A stretch of DNA of 64,000 nucleotides from Syngnathus acus (lineage: Eukaryota; Chordata; Actinopteri; Syngnathiformes; Syngnathidae), in the NCBI RefSeq assembly GCF_901709675.1, contig NC_051088.1, positions 18,179,193-18,243,192 of the forward strand, given 5' to 3'. A program made the position numbers and the translations under genes. Of the stretch, positions 11,457 through 23,737 are shown one piece after another. A model generated the notes under the pieces. The model was not told the origin of the DNA. It saw only the letters and a list, made by a program, of their open reading frames with translations, and made no database searches. Each line of letters begins with the position of its first letter. Position 1 is the stretch's first letter.

Positions 11457-14400
11457 TGCAGGAGATTAGAAAGACTCACCTAACTAGGAGCCTACATGTT
11501 TGATTAAGCTGAAACCCGCACCGCTCTTTCACCCATCTCCGTGTATCTACGTGTGTATCGCAGTCGCAGAGAGCTTGAGCACCATCTCAGACGTGCACGT
11601 CGGTTACCATTTTAGAATTTACCCCAGGTAATGGTTTTTCCATAAGCCGCCATTGTTGACGATGACCGGCCTTTTATGCCTGAATCAAATCGATGGCGGA
11701 GCAGGGGAGCTTCATGGCGTCTGCACAGCCACGATAAGGCTTCACCTTTCACATGGAAATGGAATAGAAGAGTATTAGACAGTCATTTGGATAGCACAGG
11801 CCGCTGAAAATGTGGTAGCGAGGCAGTTTAGGGGTGTGTCTCATTTCCACTGAATAGCTTAGCGTTCGCACAGTGCTTGAGGTTGGTGCTGGTTGGAAAT
11901 GCGCACGCCTAACGGACATCTTTGTTTCGTTTTGACGCACAGACTTAAAAGCAAGCTTGCAAGTGCAGAAAGCGACCCGTCGGAAACCAGCACTGTGGTG
12001 TAACTGTCAACCTACACCATTTGTATTCCTTTAAAATGCATTCGTGAAATATCTTTCCGTGCCAGTTTGTTTTTATCAATGTGTGTAAGCATGAGAGAGT
12101 GAGTCACAAACCCTAAAGATGAGGGAAAGAGCACCGTGGAAAATGGTTGTGCAGACTGTCGAGGTGTTTCAATTGGCTCCTAACACTTTTCCTCTGGGAA
12201 ATATGGGCAGCAGAAGCACATACTGATAGAAGTGTCACAGACTGTCAGTCCTGGACGTGTACTTTTTATTTATTTATTTATTTATTTTGCTCGGTGCGAG
12301 TCAGAGAAAGAGGTCCAATAAATGTGCAAGGTGTGCAATCACACAGGTATGTGTATAGGAGAGTCGATTGAAGATTTTTATTGTGATATGGCGTTAAAAT
12401 GAAATTCTTCCAGGACGTTTCCCTTCACAATACAAAGGATAAAATAATAATAATTAAAAACACCACCAGGTAAATAAATAAATGAGATTGTCGTGGCGGC
12501 CCAGTCAGATCCGATACTGGCCCCATATATTCATGATATAAGATAATGGATGGATGGAATTCTTTCAATTATTTCATATTATAGTGTATTATGTAAGCCT
12601 TTGAGAAATCACTACTTCCATGTGGTTAGCTGTTTTGATGTAATGCTTTTGTTCCGGTAAAATCTTTTGATCGCTCAACTACCAACTAATACTGGAAAAT
12701 TGACTGACGTGTTCCAAAATTATGGCCAAGATTACAGTCACGATTCATTTTTTATCAATCTTGTAGTCATGATTGATAACGACAGTTATTGTTTGATGCA
12801 TTCCTTTTCAATTGATAAATCACAGCGATTCATCAGTGCTTTGAAGTGATCCTGTTAGTTAAAGTGCACCCTGAACAAGTTGACCCCTCGGCAAGGCTGT
12901 GTGCATATGATATGAGTCTGGTCCTTTCTCAAGAGTTGCGTTCGCGTTTAAGAAAGTGTTTTTCTCGGTCACAGTGGACCGAGCAGCGGAGGATGCGCAG
13001 CTGTCTGCGAGAGAAGATAAGGGAGACAGATTCTTCCCATTTCTTCCCTCCGCTGTTTGATCCGCACCTCCTGCCTCATACCGCTTTGACTGCATGTTTA
13101 TGACAGCCCCTTGTCTCCTCTCCCACTGCACGCTGTGAAATAGCACCGCTTCTTCTTTTTCTGTGATGTTGCATTACATTGGAAAGGCACGGAACACATG
13201 CAAGACACACCCTGCTCGCTCCCTTAAAGAGGTAAAGTGAGTGCGCCAGTATTCACAATGAATAATTGAGTTATGTGGCTGTGTGCAGAAATAGCAATCT
13301 TCCACACAAGTGTGAAAACATCAGTCGCAGAGCAAGACCTGGGAACAGCGCAGTTTGTGTCCGCTTCTAGTGCGTTTCAAATACAATCTCACCTTTTTTT
13401 TTAATGGCCAAGATGAATTTGCGTCAGGTATTTTCCGATTGATCGATGCCGCTCTCGCTGATGCTGTAATGAGAGTGAAGTCACTCTGCTTATATAACTG
13501 CGATAAAGTCACTATAAAATGGTTACATAAAGTTATAATGGCTAGGCTCAATATGCATTTTTCTAGCAGCATTTTCATGTGCTTTTCAGAATATGACAAT
13601 GACATCTGCACTTGCATGCATCGCTTGATAAGAATAGAATACAAGGGACAAAAATGAATGACTAAAAAGGGATATCAGAACATTGTGAACCTGAATTAGC
13701 TCATAAAGTGCAGTCATTTATACATTTATATTTCAGTAGTCAGTATGTGAGTGGGTCGGTCCTCTGTATGAAATTATTTAAAATACACAATGAAATACAA
13801 TTCAGGTAGTTTTGGTCTGTTTTGCCCAGCACTTGTATGTGCAATACTGTGTAGTGGGGTTGGTGGCAAAAGGTATCAGACCCAAGGGCAAGGGAGCAAG
13901 TTGGAAAAGTAGGAGTGCATACTCAAACAATTATTACAAAAAAAATAAAAAATAATAATTTAAATAATTAAACAATATATTTTGTGTATAGTTTTAAATG
14001 TGACATATCCTCACTCAAAACTATTAGTGGTGCTGCTGAAACAATTATTACAATAACAAACGCAATGGTGCGAACGTGTTCTGCATGCAAGCGTCTTTCT
14101 GAAGCCGAGTCCGCCATGCTGACCTGACCAAGCTGAGGGGGTAAGACCAGAACAAACTGACATGAGGGCCTACAGCCAAATTCCAACTGCAGCTCTACGT
14201 TGACGGCTTAACGGAATGCTTGCAAGTCAACGCCCTTCCAAAGCTTCAGTGAGGCAAAAATGTTAATGAAGCAAAAGAATTGTCCATCATGTTTTAGTTA
14301 ACAGCATAGATTGATTGTGCCATTTTTACTCACAGGCACGCTTAAAAGAACTTCAAACCAGTTAATATTTAGGGCTCCATTTCCAAGTCTGGCACGAAGC

Positions 14401-17400
14401 GCCGTCTAAATCTGCTCAGGGATGGGTCTGGTGAGTGTTTACATTATCATACTCTAGTCATGCTGACACGAACAAAGACGAATGGCACACTTCTTCTACC
14501 ATTATTCTAAATGACCCATTAAGTTGCTGTAATAAACTCGTTTTTCATAGAAGGTATAATATAGATTACACACCCCTATATATATATATCTATATATTAT
14601 GTTTTGTTCCACAGTTTGTTCTCATATATCCATTGCTTCTAAAACTGTGACTAATAACATGTCAATGGTGTTTTTGCATCATTTGTTAGCATTAATCTAA
14701 GTAGGCCAGCCTTAAAGCAATATTATTTGGTGGTTTGAGAACACTTTGTTTTTGTGTAATTGTCTCTTTTTTTTTAGTTTGGAAAACTGACTTGAAGTCT
14801 CATTTGAATAATTGGTCAAAGTGGTGTTTATTGTAAAGCGAGTTTCGATGAGTTCACTGCCACCATCCAGCGCTGCTTGATGAGTCTGCTTGTAAGTCAA
14901 AGCAATAAAAAAAAAAAAAAAATCTGCCAAATATATCTCGAAAAACTTGTGAATCGGGTTGTGCAATTTACAAAAAAAAAGTGCTGTATGACTGACTAAA
15001 TACTGCTCAGTCGGTTAATATGTAGCAGCAGCGGTGAGGTGGGGGCAGTCGGTTGGATTGGATGTGAATCAGACACATCCAGCTGTTGGCTCTAAATGAC
15101 GAGAGCCGTGTTACAGGAGGGAAACGGAGGCAGATTAAAAGGCAATCCTACTCATCCAGCCCACACACGCTTACCCCCTCCACCACACACAGACACACAC
15201 ACACACTTTTGTATACTCCAGGCTGTGATGTAAAAGGCTGCTGCCATAAAAGGTAACAAACCTGGCTTTAGTTCCCAATATGGGCAGCATTAAGGCTGCC
15301 AGGAAGGGGGTTTGGTGATGGGAAGACAAAGTGATGATGAGAGCTTGTGGCAGAGCATGAAATCCAGTAGAAATGGTGTTTCCGATGATGGAGTGTGCAT
15401 GAGTGTGTGCGGTAGGGCTGCACAATTCACCAAATGTTCCTGGCTGCCACAATTAAATGAGCCTGATTGTCGGCAAGATTTGGATTTTAAATTATTTGTT
15501 CAATTAATTTGGCTTTCTCAACAAGTAGTCAGCCGACCACAAGGGCTGAACGCATGGTTAGGGCTTCATTAAGCTGCCTAAACAATAATCAAGTGCATCC
15601 TGCAGCTTCGCAAACGTACATAATAACCTGCATTTCTAATGCCCCCTTACTTGCCAGAGTAAGAAGTGAAGCCACCGGGGGCCATCTTACGTTGCCACTG
15701 TTTAAGCGCATCTAACTTGAATGCGTTGATTTCTCTTTGGCATTTCTCTTTGCCATCCCCGACAGCCAGCAATGTTTGCTCTCACTTCAGACAGGGATCC
15801 TGGTGTATGTCACTGATAACTGTGTTTTCAGGGGGGAAAAAGAGAAAATAAGTCAGGGGCAACGCAGAATGGCTGCCCTGTACCTTCAGTGCAGTGCTTT
15901 AAGACAAACTCTAAGCTGTCAGCACGAGTCAGCAGCCGCTCTCTCGCGTGGCTGTCACCAGCGTAGGCACGGAAGCATTTAAGTGAATCGAAATGCGCAA
16001 TATGATGTTTCACCTTCAAGAGGCCAAACTTTTGTGCAGCCTGCAGAGCGAGACAAAATGTCTGGGAGAATATGTCCACCACCAGATTTGACAGAATGCC
16101 CTCATTTCAAGGTGGCTCGGCCCAGAGTGTGTATACTTGAAGGTGCACAAACTTAATGAATAACTCATAGATACTCATAATTACCATACTGATCCGAATA
16201 ATTGTGCTAATCATTTCGTCCCTAGCTAAACAAGATTGCAACCTCTTGGGCTTTGCTCCGTCTGTTGTCAGCCCAATTTGAAGATTTTTATTTTTTTTTA
16301 CAAGGAAATCCTGATGATTCAGCGCTGCAAAGACAAGTCTGGCTGCACTTGTGGCGGTGTTAAAACCCGTGACAGAGTGAGGTCTCTGTGGATCATGTGA
16401 AATCCCATTTGAATGTTTCTCTAATTTGCAGCTAAGAGATTAAGCCCTTCGTGCTTCTCTTACGTCTGTCTCGCTCGTTCTTTTGTTCCGGCGTCTCTCG
16501 TCTCCCGTTTTCCTTCTGACTTGTCTTTTTCTTGCTGTGACTTTTTCTCCCCACCTCGCTTCTCCTCTTTTTGGCGCTAGCTGAGGGATTGGGAGGGTTC
16601 CTCCAAATTGGCACACAGATGAATAATGCATCTAAAGCAAAGGCGGAGAGCTGGGGTTTGATGTATCCGTCAGATTCTTCCTCTGTTTTACACTTAATGT
16701 TGCGAGTTTGCCTGACGCTTTGGAGGCCAAAACAGATGTTTATTGTTTTGTTTTTTGGACCGTTTCTTTCATTTCTTGTCACCTCCGTCCGGAAACCTTT
16801 CATGACTGTGACCGATGTGGTTTATCATACGACCTTCGCACTGTTGCTTTTTGAAGCCGCATTGTGCAGACAGAATACGTCTGAGTAATTTTGTTTTCCT
16901 CCTCACTAGACGCCCAAACAGCGTCGTTGAAAAATATACTGCATTTGTGAAAATAAGCTTGCAGCAGCGTCGTCATTAAAGTAATGAGAAGGAAGTTAAC
17001 GCGGAAATGTACCATAAACACGGTGAGGGAGGCAAAGAGAGCTCCCCAATCCCTTAAGAATAAATCTTAAATCCTGAGTGTTGCTTCTGACTCATTCTGG
17101 TTAATTAAGCCAAGCCAAGTGAGAGGAAAATGGAAAACGGGGTCTCGGCTTGCTTACTGTATGTTGCGAGGATCACCGCTGTACTGTAGTGAAGGCTCAC
17201 AAAATTCCTCAATGGAACTGACCACTTTGCACTCAATGAAAGCAAGAAAGTTTCTCTCTGCTATTTGTATTACTCTGACCATCACAACCCCCCACTTGCC
17301 CCTAATTCAGCATCATGGCTTGCTTTCCTCATCATCATCCAGCTTCATTTGTAATTGATGCTATTAGTAGGCCCCACACTTGCCTGCAGTAAAAATTCAC

Positions 17401-18108
17401 ACACACACACCAAAATAATTCAATGGAGAAACCTTTTGGGATCTTCTCTGCGCTTTGCGACGTAGGATGAGGCAAACGAGTGAAATGTCAGAATTTGGCG
17501 CGGCTCTAAAAATAAAACAACACAAGGGGTTGCCTTTGGAGGACTTTGCAGGCTCACAATTGGGGTTTGGGACAGATAAGACAAACAATTGTTTACAGCC
17601 AACAGCAACCACAGCAGCACTGCCAAATGTCCTCTCCTGAGAGTTGCATTCCGTGGATTTTACTAATGTTTGCATAAAGTTTCCTCCAAGTCCCCTTAAC
17701 ACTACATTTTTTGACTGCCTTGAAAGATTTCTTCTGCATATGGCAGAGAAACGAAGATCTTTAAATGAACAAAAAGAGCGTCACGATGATTTAAGTGCAG
17801 TCTTATGTAACATACAGTATAAATCCATAATTTATTCACGCACACATTCCATGATCATATCTGACAGGTTAGCATTTAACGCAATAACATTCTATCCATG
17901 GAGTAAAAAAAAAACACAATAAATGGTATACGATTTTCATACATTATGCATGTGACCAGCCCACGACCCTTGTGAGGACAAGAATTTCATATAAAAGATG
18001 GACTGATGCTTGTGACCATGAAATGAAAGAGGCTGCAGTGAAGGCATAGAAAACATTTCAAACGAAGAATACAACAGTCGGTTAATAATTAATTATTAAA
18101 ATGTACTT

Positions 18109-18230
18109 TAATTAATATTTGTTCCAATACTTTTGCTCACTTGAAAAGTTGGTGGCTTCAAACAAAAGGCGCTCTGTCCTGAGTTCAACATATCTCGATG
18201 TAATTCCAAACAGTCGGATATCCACCTTCT
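18109..18230. mobile_element. fragment of a teleost interspersed repeat
   Basis: TTCCAATACTTTTGCTCAC and the following text (AAAAGGCGCTCTGTCCTGAG) resemble the end region of a widespread fish DNA-transposon-derived repeat known to me from other genomes. A second motif of this style, GTCCCAATACTTCTGTCCCC, lies near 19938. Neither has a coding frame. Confidence 0.35.
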
Positions 18231-20659
18231 GATCTGAAATCTGAATGGCTTTGCTAGACAACAAAAATTCCTACACTTTCGAAGGATACTGTATATAATC
18301 ATTTTAAAAATTAGCAACTGGAACAAAATAAATTCTACTACTCCTGTGACTCCTACTACTGCATAGTAATGTAAGCAGGGTCTATTTTGGTTGTCCGCTT
18401 GGATAAACAAATATGTTTCTTTACCCAATAAAGGACGATGTTTTGACATCATTTTCATTGCGTATTTATGTCGTCGTGCCAGGCATTCTGCAGTAGGGAC
18501 TTGACACACAAGAACATAGAGCGTTTCTTCAGGACTATTTTCAGCACAACAATAAAGAACATTCACCCGCGTTTGTTCGCTGCTCAGTTTTTCACTGCAG
18601 CAAGGCGGGCAAGTGGATTTTATTTAGTTAAAAAACAAAACAAAAAAAACGTCACTATTCATTCCAATGAAGGACGTGTCATTCAGCGTGCTAACGAGAT
18701 GTAAGGATGTATTTGTGACATGTTTTGATGTGAGGTTTTGGCAAAGGGTGACATTGAGAATAAGCTCTGAAAAGTTGACGCTGGGGATCATGGTGGGATT
18801 TTTTGCCCAACTGAATGGAAATAGCCTTCATTCAAATGTGCTTATGAGGATGATGGCATATGTTTTGAAGACCATCACAGAATCAATCTTGTTTTGTTAT
18901 AAATGATGGGTCCAGGACAAATTGTTTTTAAGGTTCACAGTGTGATGTGGCACTTTGTGAAAGGTCATTCTGGGATGGACTTCATTTCGAAGTGCTAAAG
19001 GTCTTATTCTACAGCAGTTGTGTGTTGGCTCAGCTTAGATAGGCATTGCCGCTGATGGCAAAAATGCATTAAGCCACAATGCCCCCCCCCCACCCCACCC
19101 CCACTGCCTCTCTCTCTTGTCCCTCATGATTATTATTTTTGTTTTGCCTTCTCGGTTTGCAATTGCTTCATGTTCTAGATGCAAAGAGCAGCAAAATACA
19201 AGTTGATATTTCATCTCCCTTGGATGAGGAATCACATTTGTATGTTATTGCGGTGCATTGGGGACATTAACATTCATTCAGTGGTGATTTTAGTGACCTT
19301 TTGCATAACAATATACAAAATCAAAATTTAACCATTTGTGGCATTACAGACAGAAAGAGAGAAGCATTTAAACACCATTTAAGAAAAACAATTAACTTTA
19401 TTCCAAAAACATCCCAAACGGTGCTATGCAATATCATTTGGAGGAATTGACAATCAAAGTTTATCAAACAAAAATACCAAAAACATAAAACCTGAAATAA
19501 AATACATTATATTCACCTGATAGTTATTTATAGATCATTCATGCCCATTTTTGATTCTCACTAGCTTTGTAGCATTGCTGTTAAGCAGAAACCCTTTATG
19601 ACAAATAGGTGTGTTTGCTATTTTTTCACAAATGGACACTATTGAGCTGTCCCTAGATCATCTGGTATTTCTTTCTAACCAATTTAATGATTGAAAATTG
19701 TTTCAGAACAAATCTATGAACTGTCTACTTGTTGCAGCATTATGTCACCTTTTTTTTTTTTTTTTACAATAAGTGAAAAAGTTAGGTTGAAGACATTTGA
19801 GTACAGCTGCTTGTTAAAAATGGATGCCTGTAATGCTTCAATGTTTGGGAACATTATGTAATCACAGTTTTTTGCTTTTGTGAGGTATTTAATACGAACT
19901 TGTTGTCTGGTCCTGTTTAGTTGGTGTGAGAGGATAGATGTCCCAATACTTCTGTCCCCATCGTGTATATTGTCAGATAACCACTCATCTGAATTTGTCT
20001 TAATATGATGACAGACGTGCTCAGTGCTGCGGCTTCATGGATCTCTGGCTACCTACAATTAGGAGAATTGCATGGACGCTGGCTGTGTTAATCCCATGTG
20101 GACACGGAAAGAAGCTTTTTTTGTTGTTTTTGGGCCCTGTTGTTTTTGTGGTCATTGTTAGCACTTGTAAAGTTACTGATAGAAGAATTTTAATGGATCT
20201 CATCAGACTGTACAATGTACACGACCAAAGTTATGGGTGTACAGTGTTCATTTTTAGGTGACTGGACTCCTGGAGGGAATTATAGAAAAGAGGCTGAGGT
20301 TAAACTATATATTTTTTTCACTTTTACGCCCATAAGAGGAATTAAGTAACAAAAAATACTGGACTCCATGCATACATTGTATAATAAGATAGGCTATTGA
20401 TAAATGATGATCTGCAGTTGTTAATGAGACTTTTTAAAGACATGAAGAAATTAAATCATATATCAGAAACCTACATGTTTGCTGGCTAAAACAAATTATG
20501 GCACATGGCAAGAGTTTGAAAACAAATTTTGTCTTCTACGTATCTTGGACTAAAAAGATGCTTGGAGAGTTACGGATGCCAGCTGTACCTGAGAGATATG
20601 CAAAATGCAGAGCTCAATTATTCCGGAATTTCCATCGTGTGATGTAATATTTGATGCAA

Positions 20660-20662
<3 letters not shown>

Positions 20663-20738
<76 letters not shown>

Positions 20739-20778
20739 TGTGTGTGTGCGTGTGTGTGCGTGCGTGCGTGTGTGTGTG
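20663..20778. repeat. (TG)n microsatellite with CG interruptions
   Basis: About 116 bp of TG dinucleotides. The 3' third carries interspersed CG steps (GTGCGCGTG, GTGCGTG). The open frames over it on both strands are repeat artefacts. Confidence 0.97.
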
Positions 20779-23527
20779 ATTTCCAAAATCAAATGGAATA
20801 AAATGAAGGAAATTTCGATGGGGCATGTATGTAAAAGTTTGGCCACTTAAGACTACGAAATTCATTCTTGTGCTCCATTTTTTTTTTTAAAAAAACGATG
20901 ACTGACTGTAATTAGGACACTTTGTAGTGATACTCACCCTAATTGACAAAGAATAATTCTCTGAGCTTCTCTTTGATTATGTTTTCTATCAAACAAGAGC
21001 TTCTTCCATCCCAGGAAGCTTTCTCACTTTGGTTTCTTGTGGCTCTCAATTTGACCTCATTCTCACCATCAGTCTTCATCATCACTGTTGGCATCTTCAT
21101 TACAGTCAGCGGCATCATCATTGCTCTCCCGAATCTGAGCGGCGCCATGTTTTCCCTCATAGGGTGTTTTGAAATGAAGACAGATGCTGGAATGAGAATT
21201 GTTGCACCTTAGTAAATGGCAGCGTGCTGCAGGGGCGTCTATGCAGATATCGCCTCTCCTCCTGCAGGCTCGTCTCATCACTTGTGAGCTCCGCATACTG
21301 CTCGCTGGCGCTCCACTCTGCATGCCTTGGATATTCTCAACTGAATTTTTCAAAGGGCACTGACGAAATGCAGGCAGAAGAGACGGACCGCTGGTGACCT
21401 CCTTCTCGTTGCCGCATCCCCCCCCCCCCCGCTCCTGCGCTCGTCGCACAATCTCGCAGGCTTCCCCTCACTCTTCCACTCGCTGTCTTCATCTTCATCT
21501 GTCATCACGCCCAACCCTCCCGGTGCTCGCCTCAGTGTTTTAAGTTAGCCGCCCCCGCCCCCCTTCCCACGTTCGCCTTCAACCTCGCCTTCCTCCACCT
21601 GTCAGCCCTTTCATCCCGTTCATTTGTTCTCGTGTCTCATCCCCTCCCTCGCCGCCATTCACAAACTCTCTGCTTCTGTCTTCTCCTGCTGCCTGTCTGA
21701 TCCATAAAGGGCTGTCTGAGGCCTCAACGCTGCTAATTCATTCGCCGTGCATCGCCTCACATTTCTGCAGGGTCAGGCCGACACACTGGAAGAGAGGAGG
21801 AGAGAGGAGATCCGGAGGAAGAAGGAGAGAAAAAGCAAGAAAATGGGACACGGGGGGTGGAGTGGAAATGTAGTTTTATCTCCAAGAAACAGAAAGCCAA
21901 GCATCTTTCACACAGCTTTAACCTCTTTGTGTTTTTACTTCTTGGTTTGTTGTCTGTACTCCACATTGTTCGGCATAACGCCTCACATTTGTGCTGTTGT
22001 CTGTGTGCATAAAAGAATGTACGGGAATCTTCGAGAAAACCGATACTGCCCGCATTCGAAAAGCACAATGGGCGATGCCATTTGGTTCAGCCAAATACAA
22101 CAGATGTCAGTTGCATTTGTTGGATTCAAAAAATAATTGAGGCTTTCTTATGTTGAAACGGGAAGAATGGATTTTTTGATGTTGTTTTGTTATAATAGAA
22201 AGGGTTCTATTTTTATAAACGGGTGCATGTGCCCTCGACGTAAAAACAGATGCTAATTTTTGTGCCGCGGCAAGTCTGGTTTGCCGTGTTTGGGAATTTG
22301 GCAGACCTCGCTATGCCTAGCGAGGCTGCTTTCTATTACACGCCCTTTTTTCAAGACAAAAAAACATTCGGAATGTAGCAAGTTCAACATTGAAGTGATA
22401 AAAAAAGACCAACTTGGATTTTAGAGGGCTACAACAATCATTTAAACAGAAACGACTTCAAAGTTGAAACGATGACATTCGTGACAACAGTGTTTGTTAG
22501 CGCTTAACTTAAATTGGGGTACTGAGACATTTAGCTCTGTAAACTCATTTCTTTGTTGTGAAATGTGAGAAAGACAATTATCACGGCAATAAAATTTGAA
22601 CTGTTCAATTGACCACTTTAATAAGTTTGTTGCCTTTAAATCGTGAGTTCATTCAAATTGTTTTCAACGTGTACTCACTGGTATGGAGAAGAGGCCTGCA
22701 TGTGTTTACTAAAATGAATTTCTATTTGAAATTAACCTTTTCACATTACACTGGAGCACATTTAAATCAGATATGGCTTTCTGTGTCCCTAAGTGTATTT
22801 TGATGCTGATTTCTGTCTTTACTTTTTCCCATTTTTATTTCAGATATTTTCATTTTGTGTTTGTAAGTATGGCAAATACAATAAAGGCTTGCGCAATATG
22901 CATGCTTTATTTCTAGCTATGATGTTTCAGAAAACAAATTGCACCACATATATCACTGTTACCTATTATATCATTATTATGATGAAAACCTGATGTGCTT
23001 GAGGAAAAGCGTTCTGAATCAGCACAAAATATTCATCTGTTGACTTGCATCTCTATTTTTTTTTTTTTTTTTTTTTTTTAAATATGTTGGCCAGTGGCAT
23101 TCAAGGTTCCACAGCAGTGTCAAATTTCTATTGAAGAAATTAGTTTCTAAAATCCAAAAGTAGCAGTTCTGATCTATCCACCAATGAGACGCTAGAGTCT
23201 GAGCTCAGTTAGTTTTTACTCTTAAACTATACATGAAGAATCTCTGATGACTTAAATGAACATTACAACACCATTTGATCTTGTTTAACAAAATGGAAAA
23301 AAAGGTGTTGCTGAAACCTGTTTTTTCAGCGAGCGCATTCTGGCTGCCTCGTTAGGTGTTCTATTTTCTGTGAATTGTGAGAGTCAAAAATAGCTACGGA
23401 AATGTCAGAAAGAGACAGTGACAGAAAGCCAGAGGCATGCCAACCACATGCAAAGCATTTCTCGCTCTCTGCCGCATTTGGTCTTATCTCTCGTTTCTTT
23501 CATTTGCTGCGCCTTTCCTCTCTGCAG

Positions 23528-23606
23528 GTTTTCCTGAGCAGAGCGATTGTGTGGCGGAGTTTGAGCTGAGAGTGGAAGTGAGTGGGCGCGAGAGGGATCG
23601 TGTGTC
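23528..23606 (+). other. lime1: lime1 5' UTR part of the start exon
   Basis: It begins after the acceptor CTCTCTGCAG and runs to the ATG at 23607. No upstream ATG occurs within it. Confidence 0.7.
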
Positions 23607-23737
23607 ATGGCTGACAGCGAAGGGACCAATCTCGAGGACCCTCCCTACAAAAACCTGCTGCTCCTGGGGGCCATCGCAGCAGCGTCGGCCTTCGTGGTCA
23701 CCATCCTCATCGTCCTCGTCTGTGTGGGCTGCCAGAG
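23607..23737 (+). CDS. lime1: lime1 coding exon 1: start, membrane helix, palmitoylation motif
   Basis: Residues 1-43 plus two bases of codon 44. A short polar N-terminus (MADSEGTNLEDPPYKN) is followed by a hydrophobic helix and CVGCQ. The donor is CAGAG|GTGAGC. A SINE begins only about 30 bp beyond the donor. Confidence 0.88.

Larger units (their letters stand above)
2791..23527 (+). other. long intron 1 of lime1 (inferred), about 20.7 kb
   Basis: No frame in this stretch shows splice-bounded coding character on either strand; the open frames are short and composition-driven. Visible contents are the (ATCA)n array at 2873, copies of interspersed repeats near 4489, 9451, 11335 and 18109, the (TG)n array at 20663, and several poly-T or poly-A runs. 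Extra non-coding exons, enhancers or ncRNAs could lie here but cannot be recognised by reading. Confidence 0.5.

Noticed and set aside
16432-16803. Minus-strand 123-codon frame rich in Lys and Arg
   Set aside because: Low-complexity translation of a pyrimidine-rich stretch; no domain, no splice partners.
18108-18566. Minus-strand 152-codon frame
   Set aside because: Overlaps an interspersed repeat fragment; the protein has no recognisable domain and no start or splice context.
20550-20865. Open frames of Thr-His or Cys-Val repeats
   Set aside because: Translation of the (TG)n microsatellite on both strands.
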